NCBI GenBank assembly: GCA_013397865.1
Contig: VZTI01000412.1
Coordinates: 1,307,079-1,371,078 of the forward strand
From: Struthidea cinerea
Taxonomy: Eukaryota > Chordata > Aves > Passeriformes > Corcoracidae
Direction of reading: 5' to 3'
DNA length: 64,000 bases
Part shown: positions 12,801-24,800 of the stretch, one piece after another
How the letters are laid out: every line of letters begins with the position of its first letter
Numbering within the stretch: position 1 is the stretch's first letter
Made by a program: the position numbers and the translations under genes
Notes under the pieces: generated by a model
Databases searched by the model: none
What the model was told of the DNA's origin: nothing
What the model saw: the letters and a program-made list of their open reading frames with translations, nothing else

Positions 12801-15800
12801 TGAAGGATTTTTGAGCAATAAACCAGGCAGACAAGTAAAAGCAGAAAGCTAAAAGAATCAAAGCTATCAAAGCTTTAAAGGAGTCAAAGAGCAGTCCCGG
12901 TGAATCGGCAATTTTCTGGTGTATCATTCTGCATCAGATGAGTAATCCATCGTTTGGGATGGCTTCCAAGAATGGACCATCTGCTCTCAGCATGACCACG
13001 CTCCTGGAAGCTGCACAAAATCTTTCACCTTCTCCTCGACAGCTCTGGAGAGATATAATAATAAGGTTTCTAGAAAGAACAAAGCCAGTAAATTTTAAGC
13101 TGCTTTGCCTGAAATACTATCTCTTCACAGGTTCAGTACATCTAACTTGCATTAGTGGCCTTCTGCCACACATAAGTGGCATTTGCAATGGAGAAAACAA
13201 ATGATACTGACTGGAGAGAAAGGGATTTTTAGCCATGAGACCACAAGGCTAAAACAATAAAATCACACATAAGTGATTGAGGGAATTTGCATATGTACAG
13301 TTTCTGAATTCTTCCTAATTTCACGCACATGCTCTGTCACAAACGCCCCAAAGAACAGCAAGGCAACCACAGAATGAAAAATCTCCCCATCTATCCCCTG
13401 CCCTGGGTGCAAGGAAGGCTACAGGACAAAAGCCCCTAACCTTAATGCTCCTGCAAGGCAACTCCATGGAAGGGGCCAGATCTCAAAGGGGAAAACAAAC
13501 CAGCCAACCACTTCTTACAAACTGTCCTGCACTGTCAAATTCAGGCAGCTGGCTACAGACACAGGAAACCAAATTCCCGTATCAACAAACAGAGGAGGGG
13601 ATGCTGTTCCCATAACCCTGGCCACAGCTCCACACCCTCCTCTCTGCCAGCACGGGCATTCACCTGACATCAAAGTAGCCAAACTTAAGAAACTAAATGA
13701 GGCTTCAGTTTTTCACTCAAGAGGAAAAAAACCTCATGGAGAAGTCTCTAGCCAGGGGGAAAAGATCAATTCCAGTATTTTCGCCAGCAGCTGCCAGCAG
13801 GTCAGTTCAGCTGTGTTTTAAAAATACAGCTAAGAGCTGACTCTCACACAGCTGAAGGTTATGCACATGGATTTTAGCAGCCTGGGGGTTCCAGCTGTGG
13901 GGCAAGGAAAACTATGGGATTGAGTAGTTGAAAAGGAGAAGGCTCAACTGCCCTCTTGGGTGTTAAGAAGGGCCTCATACCTGGTATATTTATTGTTTCA
14001 CCTAAAGACCAGCTGGGTTTGATACCCCCTGAATAGGAGGATCTCATATCACCAGAGCAGCAAATTCCATACAAACCTCACAACACCAAGTGGAAGGGAA
14101 CTACAAGTATCCAACTAAGCTATTAATAGAGGGTTTTTTAGAAGAGGCCAAACTATTTTCTAAATCAGTAGAAATGGATTTGGGTGTCAGCATTCCCAAA
14201 TGAAAGGCAGAACAATCCATATATGCGAAGTGTGTCCTTAAGCATGCAGTTAGAAAGCCAAAGGCAATGCCCGTGCTTTGCTCACGTTTTGGAAGTTCAA
14301 AGTTGAACACAAGATCATGGGAACAAAACACAGAAGAAAACATGCAGGATCAGTTGCCTTTTCTTCAAGTCAGACAAAGCACATACAAGGTGTCCTTAAT
14401 TATTTCAGCTACAACCGTAAAGACTGAGGTTGAAAGAAGCAATTGCAGCATCACACTTCTCTTCCTAAAGGTAGCAGCACTCTCACTGCAGGGCTGGAGG
14501 ACCCAAGACAGGTGATGCTGCCAGCCAGGGCTTCATCCAACCCCTGGTGTGCTCCTGGCCGTTGACACAAACCTTCTGCTGTGCAGCTCCAGGCAAAAGG
14601 ACTGGAAATGGTTTCTTCCACAGCTGAAGTGGAAGTTTGCATCCTCTGGACTACAGTACAATGAAGACAAAAAACATCATTCCCAGAACAGCCTTCTCAT
14701 AACCTTCCTGGGTAGGAGATGCCACTTCTGCCAAAGGGAGAAGGGAAGCAGGAGAGCACACCACAGGGTGGGGTAAGGACATGTGTGGGACAAGGAGCTC
14801 TGACTGCAGGAATCTGGGGTGTAAGGATGACAAGACAAGGGCAGTGAAAGAGGAAGGGCAAGATGTGCTCTAGGACAGACATCCAGTTGCTGCAGAAATG
14901 GAGTGGAAGAGAAGGGAGAAAGCACAGAATTATCCATGTATGAAATCAGGTGCTGAAGCAGCAGGAATATGTGCACAGGTGGGATTTAGAGCTGGAGTTA
15001 GAAGATGGAGAAAAAACACAGCCATTCTTTTTAGGGAGTTTAACAGAATCTTACAGAACATTTCTTCTTTGGCTCTTATGTCGCAAGGAGTAAAAAGAAG
15101 CTGGTCCCCTTTGTGCCTTCACAGTGTTTCAGTCAGGGCAGCACTTCTCCTGACCAGCCACAGTAGTGTCACTCAGTGTCCAGCTCCAAGGATCTTAAAG
15201 TCTCAGCCTTTACCAATCCTTGTTCCAAATCATCAGTTATTGTACATCTCAAGTATGGCTCAGTACTCTTGCAAAATCCAACATTTTAGGTGTTAAAGGA
15301 AAAAAAGGCATTATTTGACACGAGAGAGGAAAAATTCAACACAGACTTTTGAACACATACCCGGCCTGCTCATCATTCTCCTTTACCCTCTTTCACAGTC
15401 ATTTCCAATAAGCAGATTTGGAGCTGCCAGATAAATTTCTCCGCTGGCAGGAGAACAGGCCACCAGGCTCCCTGAGGTCCCAGCTGCTCCTCCCCTATTG
15501 CTATCAGGGCTCCCATTAGAGGCAACACATCCTACCCTGATTAAAACGTTGCCTGCACAAGTCTTATACCAGCCTCAGTCTGCCAAATTCAAAAGACCTG
15601 TTCTTGATTTATAGCAAAGTAAATGAGTGGAGGAGGGAGTTAAGAGCTGAAGACAAAAAGCAAAATAATGAGGGGATGGAGAAATAACAGAAATACTCAG
15701 TTCTTGAGCTGCAGGACTGTCTTGCATACCTATAAGCATTGTTCCTAAAAGATAATTCATTATCTTAGGAATCTAAAATACCTATTTTCCATCTAAAAAA

Positions 15801-16639
15801 AATGCTTTGGTGTCTTAAAAACAAACATGTTTCGTTCTTGGATTAATATCAAGCTACCAGGATTAGCTATCACCAAATTAGGCATGATCCACGTACACAG
15901 CTGCATCATTTCCAAAGCACAGCAGAAGGCAAAAAGGACATAATGAATATGCAGAAACCCTGTTTACTGTTAAGAGCAATCATCTTATTTGCCCTTCCTT
16001 TTGTTATATATAACATTAACACTTATTCTTTGTGCTCTTCTACACTGCTGAATCTTGATTAATCAATCTTGTAAAAACTTGTCTTCAGTGACTCATCATC
16101 TGTTTCTACTTTTTGAACTCTACTGAAAGCATCCTGATCACAAACCAAAACAATTCAATACAGAATACATTACTGCCTAAAAATCATAAAGAAAAAACCC
16201 ACAAACAAACCCACTTTGGATCACTGCAGCTCCAAAGTCTACATCACTCGTATGTGGCAGTGAGCAACTACCTCCTCACAGGCAAGGGCTCAAAGTTGTT
16301 ACAGTAGTGATTGTTTAATGCTTTAGATTATTGCACAGCAGCTTTACAGGACATTAGTTATTACTGCTACAGAGTTGGTAGTGTGTTTTTTTGAAGGACC
16401 ACAACTGACTGTTTCCTTTACTCTTTTCCTCTTAATAGATAAACCATCAGAAAGTAATATAAATTGTATTTGACCAGCATGTAAATTGTCAGGTAATAAA
16501 TTCCCCACAAATATTAAGGGAAACTACTAGCCTTGAAGCCATGCTCATACTGAAAGCAACACCGAGAACCCACAAATCTCATTGCTGTGATGCCTTAGGT
16601 TTTAAATTTTTTATTTCTCAAATCCTGTACTGCCTAGTG
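9862..16639. other. Non-coding stretch
   Basis: AT-rich DNA without recognisable repeats. It holds only the weak minus-strand exon candidates at 11.35 and 12.3 kb. Confidence 0.6.
12307..12375 (-). CDS. Weak minus-strand exon candidate
   Basis: A 69-nt block follows ttgtaaatgtattcag and ends CTAG|gtaagtcc, a strong donor. In the open frame (one base in, one out) it reads NQPFWKLVAQGVAVTNLAG, which is hydrophobic and membrane-like. A 31-nt block at 11354-11384 has a very good acceptor (cttccttcttctgtcag), a good donor (CTG|gtgaga) and a compatible incoming phase. No terminal exon or longer chain was found, so this remains speculative. Confidence 0.15.
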
Positions 16640-17023
16640 TGTAACTGTGAAACTTCATACAGCCTGTGAGCTGCTGTTCTCTCATGCTGGTTAGACATAA
16701 CTAACCCACTCTGGGCCTGAACTCAAGCACACCTTGTTGTCCCAGGCCCCGAAATATGTAAACTAAAAGCCTTTGAGAAGAGGGGCAAACTTGGGACAAT
16801 TACATCATTAACTGAAATTATAACTGGAGAATTTACCCTGACATGCAAATGGGCCAAACTTAAAAAAGTGTGAAAAACCCATGACCCAGGGTCCATCTTG
16901 GGTGGAGCCCCTCAGAGGTTTTTGACTGCCCAGGGTGTACCTTTGAAGGCCCTTCAAATAAACACCTACTTTTATTCTCTTAATCTTGTCTAGCCTCTGT
17001 TTTCAGGTAGCCACTTCAAGGCA
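16640..17023 (+). mobile_element. Solo LTR of an endogenous retrovirus
   Basis: About 380 bases resemble an avian ERV long terminal repeat. The U3-like part runs from 'tgtaactgtgaaacttcat'. It is followed by the segment 'ggtccatcttgggtggagcc', a polyadenylation signal AATAAA at 16957-16962, and an R/U5-like tail 'ttgtctagcctctgttttca' ending in CA. Neither flank holds gag, pol or env sequence or a second LTR, so it is a solo LTR. Exact ends are uncertain and I could not see a clean target-site duplication. The subfamily is not assigned. Confidence 0.7.
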
Positions 17024-18734
17024 TCATTTAGGTTTTCGGGGTTTTTTTAAAGACAAAGGAAATATTTTGCATCAATCGGTCTTCAAGTGCTACAGAGTCT
17101 ACTGCACCCAAGGAAATCTCTAGCGAAGGTAACCCCTCCTAATCAATACTTTCTCTCTCTCCTTCTCCTTGCAGCTGAACCACAGCATATGGTGCACGAG
17201 GATATCGATACTCTGCTCCCAACACCACCTCTGCTCCAGCCCTTGTAGCTGCCCTCAACTGGTAAATTTGCTTTTGCCAGCCATGGTACCGCTGCTCTCC
17301 TGGCAGCATTTCCCATGGCAGGGGAACAAACGCGCTCCTGCTCCATGTGTTCCCAAGCGAGGATGCCAATCTTTGGACACCAGCCTTTGGCACCAGGCCA
17401 GATGGATGCTTTTTGCTGTTCCTCTGCTTTATGGGCTTGAATAGCAAGAGACTGAACTGCAAAACCACAATACTGCTACAGACTAAAGTAAAAACACTGG
17501 TACACAGCACGGCAGTGAAACAACCTCAGTTTTAGAAGAGATCTTAGAGAGAGGAACATGAAGGGGGAAAAAAAGGAAATCAAAATGTAAAACTAGAGAA
17601 ATAAATGTAATTTACCACCCAAATCACACACTTGAAGTAAACAGAGACACACATTGCTGCACCATCTTAAAGAACATAAACGTAACTTATATCTTAGATT
17701 TGTGGAACATAGGGAACAGTTTTAGCATCTCTTTTCAGAGCTGGGAAATAACTACCCAAAACCTCCAAGAAGAGCTGTGATGTCTGTCTTCTCAGCAGTT
17801 CCTAAGGTGGTCCTCACAAGCAGGTCTTATTTTCTGAACAGAAAAGTCTCCCACTTCTTCCCACTATCTGGTATTTATGCCCACACTCCAAGCTTAAATC
17901 ATTCCCCCGATCTTCTTCACCCATCTAGAGCTACTGTTTGTTACCTGAATTGAAAGGATATTAATTTATAGAGATGCACATAATTCAAGTCGGATTTGTT
18001 ACCCTTCCTAGTGCATTCAGGCACAGACACAAAGGGAAGAGTAACCTTTCTTGGACAAGCAGCACACCAGCAGTCACCGAGGCTGCTACACCCCGATATG
18101 ATCCTGTGCACAAATAACAACAGTCTGTGCCTGTCTGGCACATTTACCCACAGAAATCTGGCATATGTTTTACTGTGAATAATTAGGAGAAACACACAGA
18201 ACTCCCTTATTTCAAGGTAGCTTTTGTTACGGCTCCATTCCTGCAGACTTTTAAAATGAGGGTAAGATGACAAGATACGAGACTATCAAAATTAAATTGA
18301 GCAAGAGGCTGAAACAGATGAGCGGGTAGGAACTGGAGTAAATAAAGTCTCCACGCAAGCTGAAGAAAACCAAACAAAGCAGATACCAAACTGCACTTTG
18401 GAAATCTGTTCATCTGTACAAGTGTGGCTATTTCACAGTTTCTCCCTGCTTTATTCCTAAAGTGGTTTAGATACTGAAGCTTTATAACGCAACCTGAATC
18501 TGGATTAGATATTACACATGTAAATCTCGATATAAGTTAAAGACCCAGTTTTTGAAACATGTATTGGTTTTCCTTTTTAGCAAAGGATTTTTAGGTGTAG
18601 AAGAAACTTTTCCAAGGACAGGAAGAGAATCCACTCAAAAACTTAAGGAATATGCCCAATTCCCTATTTGGTTACTTTAGCATTGAGTCTCCTCATTTTA
18701 GATGCAACTCCTGCCATATTTTGAAGCTTGACAA

Positions 18735-18841
18735 TTTTTTTTTTTTTTTTTTTTTTTTTAAAAACCCCCTAAGAACCACCCAATTTCNTTTTTTTTTTTT
18801 TTTTTTTTTTTTAAATAAACCCTGAGAACACACCAGATTTC
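18735..18841 (+). repeat. Tandem poly-T block with an N inside
   Basis: Twenty-five Ts (18735-18759) are followed by 28 bases reading 'aaaaaccccctaagaacc' onward, then an N at 18788. Twenty-four Ts (18789-18812) follow, and then a similar 29-base segment 'aaataaaccctgagaaca' onward. Unit length is about 53 bases. The two non-T parts are clearly related but not identical. It is either a real diverged tandem duplication or an assembly join in a homopolymer. Confidence 0.85.
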
Positions 18842-21800
18842 ACCCCAGGGCACAGCTAGGAGCCTGCTGTTACCAAGCTCATACCCTGAACATGCACACA
18901 GAACTCCTGTGATTCACAATTTCAAAATGAAAACAGAAAGACCTCTGGATGCTTCACTTGTGTGAGAGTTGAGGACTTTTTGTTTGGTTGTTGCTGGCTT
19001 TGTTGTCTTTTATTTTTTTCAAATAACATTACAGTATCATGTGGTAGCCTTGAAAACAGTGAGGTACTGAGATACACACATGCTATGAAACACTGTTTTC
19101 AAAAACCTGGCATCAGCAATGCTTTTTCTGGCACAAAGTACACCAAGGGTGCTAGAGAAACCCTCAGCTGCTCATTCCTGCTCCTCCCATCCTCTGAACA
19201 CCAGCGTTCACACAGACAGGCAGAGAACAAAGACCAGCTCTCCGTATGTCCCCAAAGGGTGGCTTGTGCCCACACCAGGGAGGTGGCAGCCAACCCAGCC
19301 GCCGGACCAAGCAGCAGTCCTGCACCAGTGCCAGTCACAACAGCAGCACGTGCTCTGCCATGCCTTGGAGACCCTTCCTTGGAAATTCAGGGATTGGTTT
19401 TCAAGAGCCTTCACTTAGACTGAAAAAGACTTCCATGCATAGGCTGGGAAACAAAAAAAAATAAATTAATTAAAATCTTGTTTGTCCAAATGGGCTTGTG
19501 AGTGTCATTCTTGCACAGAGATTCAAAACATAACCACAGCCTGGTATGAAGACAGCAATTTGATTAAACTGGTTTAACTGAGAGAAGCTGTGATAGGAGA
19601 CACACAACTTGGACAAGAAATACATGAGGCTTATGCATATTATGCTTTTCTAGACCATATGTTTTGTTCCAGGCAGTTTTTAACTGGGATAGTCAGTGGT
19701 GCTGCAAGATCTGAGTTTGGAAAGGGTTTAACCATCCCATTCCAAACATCTATGATGGTAGTGATGATGTGTCTAATCAGAATAATTAATCTCATTCAGT
19801 GATTAACCCAAGGAGGAAAGAGCTCCTTTAGGCACAGGTAAAACAGCACGTGAGTCATTATTTGGCAGTGACAGCAGAGAGTTTAAAAATGCAAGTTGTG
19901 CTTTGTTGGAAGGTTCAGACTCAGTCTAAAGAGGAAACACACAGATTATTAGGTGCTAGGTCAGAAACTTGAAGCAGACTTTCCCCAGCCACCAGAAACC
20001 AACACACCACTGTCACTAAAAGCTCTGCTAATTTGTGAAACACTAGAAAGCCTTCTGGGGACATGACAACCAAACACTTCTCTGACACAAGCCAATTGTG
20101 TTGCAAGTACTACAGGCAAAGACTCTGCAGGCAGTTCAAGCCTTTTTCATCATTGATCTCCCAAAGGGAATTAGTACAAAAATGCTCTCATTAATATCCA
20201 CACAAAAAAATTATGTCTTTCACAGTGCCAGGACTTATTTCAGAAATGTCTGAATTATCCTAAGCAGTGCTCCTAGTTTCTTCATACAGAAATTTCAGAA
20301 ATCCCTAACGCAACTTCAAAGCTTCATCTCCTAGAACACAGTCCAGTTTCAGGACAACACAAAAAACAAGCTGTTTAAGTACTGCCATCTATTCCTATAA
20401 ATCTAAGGCAGCAAAAGCTGGCACAGCCACCAAAGGAAGCAGCCTGCCCTTGCAAACACAGTGGTGTATTTGTTGCTACCCTCACATCTTTCTGTTTTCT
20501 GCACCATGTGGCTGAAACAGCAAATTGGATGAATTGACCCAGGGAAAAAACATATTGAGGTTAAGGAAGGTTACTTTAAAGTTTATGTGCATTTAGAGTA
20601 TATATGAAATTTCACAGTTCGTTCCAGAAAAATGAGAAACTGCTGGAAGAAAAAAAAAAAAGGTAAGTCATGTCACATCTGACACCTGAGAGCTGTCCAG
20701 CCCCGATTTCAAGTGGCTGTTTGCCGAGTGAGGCAATAGCTGCGGCATTTGGAAACACACATTAGCAGGGAAAGGTTCCTAGTGCTCCCTCATAACATCA
20801 CGCCATCCACAGATCCAGCAGCCTGCCTGTCCTCCTAACAGCCATAGAAATAATTGCCTCACAAACAGTGATTTATCCCCTTTGACCTGATACCAAGTCA
20901 ACAGAGCTTAGCAGCAGCAACCAGCAAACTTTGGTTAAAAGTATTTACAGCTATCACTGGCTCATGGCTTTCCTGTTGGCAATAAGACATCTTCTGTTTC
21001 ATCTTCCAAGCGCTAATATCCGTCACATCTCATTTTTATTTCTTAACTTCCTTTAGGGCAGACACAAACATTGAAACTCTTGCACAAGCTACCACTGCAT
21101 AGCATGCAGCTAAAGAGAGAACTCTCCCCATTTTACACAGATCAAAACCAATCACTACTCCTGTTACAATTAAATCACTGCTTACATCTTGATCAGCTCT
21201 TCGTTCAGGAATATGCTCACCACATTCTTGAGGCCTCTCTGCTGAGGTGCATAAACACTACTGGATAAAGCAGTAGAGAGGGGAGGGAGGAACAAAATCT
21301 GTTGAAGGCTTGTGTTGGCCATTACCAGGGGTCATGGCAGCTGCAGAGACCCCCATTAGGTAACGCCCCATGTGATGTTGGATGTTGCACATGAAAATGG
21401 GAAGAGCTGCTTCAGGTTTCCTACATAACTCCAAATGAGAGATGTTCAAGTTTTTTAACGTGCACCTGAAGTCTTAGCCCTCAATTTCTCTTTTTTCCCC
21501 ACAACTGTGAAATTGCTATTGAAAACTCAAAGGGTTTCGTGAAATAGCACAAAAACATTAAAAAGGACAGTTCAGGGAGGGTAAAGGGCCTGTAATAGCT
21601 AAAAGTTCTGAGCGTGTATCACTCAGAGGTGCCCATACTGAGAGCAACTATGCTCTGTGGGGTATTTTGAAAGCATTTTCCTGTTAAACGAGAGCCTGCC
21701 CCTTCCAGGGAAACACCCAGAGCTAGAGCAGAACTGATCTGGGGCACTTAATGAATAAACACAAGAGTTTCAGGGATTAGGACTGGCCTTGTACTCACAC

Positions 21801-24800
21801 AAAAGAAGCAAGGGAGTGTGAACAGGAGCCCATGGCAGGCAAGAGGACAAAGCCAGAGCATCAGCATTGCTATTGGTAAACAGCAGCCCAAAGGGCTCAC
21901 AGCAAGCAAGGCTGCAGCCAAGGTGCAGAGACCACAGCACATCCCCCAAAAGCTGCGCGGGAACTACCTCTAAACATGATCCTCTGTCCCTGGAGATAAG
22001 CCTGATGGGCAGTTTCACTACAGCTGGTGTAGTATCACTGGAAAATCTCTAGATAAAGACATGAACAAACCCATTCTGGACACCCCCACCCCTGCAGCTC
22101 TCGTGTTTCTCATCTGGGTACTTGACATTTTTTCCAGCTCTCCTGATGGGGATTTTTTTTTTTTTAAATCATTTATGTTTTGCATTTTCTTGTTTTATTG
22201 ATGGGAGATGAGGGGAAAGATGATAGCAGTAATGAAAGTTTAAAAATCCTCACACCGATTCCAGAGAATCCAGGAAAATTGGCGCCTCTACATTTTTATC
22301 ATCGTTATCCTCTCAGTAGGTGAGAGAATTCACTTTTCAAGGAGGACTGTGAAAAGATACAGCTCCCAACTGGTTGAATGGAGTCTTGAAACTCTAAAGA
22401 GGATTTTTAAAACAACAGCCAAGGGACATCGAGAAGCAAAGCAGCAGGACCTGCTGCAGGGAACAAGTACGAAGAAAAATTATTATTCCAGCTCGAAAAA
22501 AATAAAGAGATTAACTGTCAAAGGGGAAAAAATGAAAATAGTCACTCTTAACTCACGCAAGGCCATGTCAGAGTGTAAAAGTCATTTAACACATTTTCAA
22601 CTTCAAGCAACCGTGCAAGAGGCAGTGGTGGATTCCAGGCTCCATGATTTATAGCCAGGCTCAGAGGATGAACACACACTGATGGTGAAAGTCAGATCCA
22701 ATACCAGGATTTCTTCCTACTGCCTTTGATTACAGCCCAAGACACAACCAACCTATATACCCAACCACTCCTTTTTGTTTGTGGGGGTTTTTTGTTTGGT
22801 TTTGGTAACTACTTTAGGTATTTGCATAAAAAACACAATGCCAAAGGTATGAATCGGGAATGTCCGAGATGCCTTGGATATCCTATCTTGAAGCCTCAGA
22901 AAGTTATTTTAAACTGACTGGGATTTGAATGCTAGCAATTAGACAAGAAACAGATGCCTCACTACAAGCAAGAGCAATAATTGTAAGAACAATTACCATT
23001 TTGTGAGATAGAGTGCAACGCACACCAGAAAAACGTGTTTTTAATTTGCCAGAGCTAATATTTATCCGAGGTGACAAATAATTTACTTGGTTGACTGCAA
23101 ACTTCTGGAGCCTTGGGTTGAATCTGTACACAGCACAAAGCTCCCTTCAGCATCAAGAGAATCTTCAGTGTCAACTAACAAATGGAAGGAAATTCAAAAC
23201 CATACAGAAAAGATTTGAACGAGCAGCACACAACCATAGTAAAGGGGTTTGTTCTGCCTCCATATGAACCCTCTCAATAATCTCTACAGTTACCATAAAA
23301 AAAAAATAATCAGACAACATGGCTTTCTTCTGAATGATTTCTCAAATTCTCTGATAACATTCAGCCACATGCAATCAAGAGACTATCAACACTGATCTGA
23401 TCTTGCCTGCACAAGGTTGTAATTTGTGCTGTTTATCTTCTGGGTATTACCTACTGTATTATTCTGTCAGCACAGAACAGCTTTAGGTTCAAAATTACCA
23501 ACCTCATTTAGTCTTTGGGCTGTGAATGTAGACAGGCTAGTTACATCACTAGTACTGCTAGTACAATAGCAGTAATAATAGTTGTAATGGCTAATACGCA
23601 ATTAATTTTAGATTAAAGCAAGACATGACAAATATATGTGGAAAAATTCCTGCTCTACTGAGAGCATTTGCACATCAGCATTGCTTGTGGTTCTTATTGC
23701 ACAGGCATAGTTTTGCCTCAAATACAACTAGAGATGAAGGTGTTGGGTTTCTGTCACTGACTGTTTTCAAATCAAGTAATTTGCCTTTTCTAGTGGTGCA
23801 CATTAATTCATCTATCATGTATTATGCACACACCTTCCATTTAGAACCGAACTGCTGCAATGCTTAAACAATTTCTCTTTGTCATATGGTTCCCTATGCC
23901 TGTATAAACCACCCCCCAACTTCTGAGTCCCACTAATTACTGTTACCTTATGGATTTGTGTAGAACATGAATGAATCCTGTCATCAAAACAACAACCAAA
24001 CAGCTGGGGCAATGACAACAATAGCTTAAATCCCTTATTGTCAATTTTCCACTTCATTGGATTTGATACCACAAGGCAGTGGCAACCCTCTGAAACCAAG
24101 CAGGGTCATGCAGGTGCAAGTCCACACTGAATACAGCATACGCAGAGGTCACACAACTTAGCTTGTCCCATTCCTTCTCAATTTGACACAAGCTGTTGTA
24201 CTATTTTCTTATCCTCATTTAGGAAAAATAAATTATCACCTTCAATTTCTGCAGCATCTTGAACAATTTCAACTCATCAGACACAGTGTATCTAAATAAT
24301 GCTTTGAGGCATGCATTAAAACAGAAGAATATGAGTTTGGAGGCATCACATGCATCACAGGTTATTCACAGACCTGCAAGGACAGCACGCACTGTTTTTC
24401 ACATGTACTTCACAAAAAACGTTACTTGTGCAATACATCTTCAACATCCTATTCCCGGTTTTAGCCCATTTGCTACCTCCACTAAATCAAGTAAAACAGA
24501 GTAACACGTATGAAGATTACCATTCACTCCCTTTAAAGTCGCACTGAGTTCCTTAACCTTTAAGGTGAGACAGGTGTATCTAGTTCAGGATGCTTTTTTG
24601 GCTGAATACATTTAAAGGACAACCAGCCTTTTCAAGTCTACAACATGAAATTCTTCAGGTACCCACATGTTTTCTTAAAAAGCCATTTTATAAAGAAAAA
24701 AAAAATCCCTACTCACACTTACTGTACAATGTCACAGGTTCAGCATTTCAACCAATTCCTTCCGTGTCTACTTGTCTTTAAGACTTTAACACACACATGC

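Noticed and set aside
18962..19423. 153-codon plus-strand open frame
   Set aside because: Overlapping frames on both strands are also open, the composition is low-complexity (Pro/Ala/Ser-rich tail), and no splice borders or family resemblance are seen. One or two frames of this length are expected by chance in 64 kb.
20628..20662. Short plus-strand block ending in a long A-run before gtaagt
   Set aside because: The open frame is just lysine codons from the A-run. The donor is probably fortuitous.
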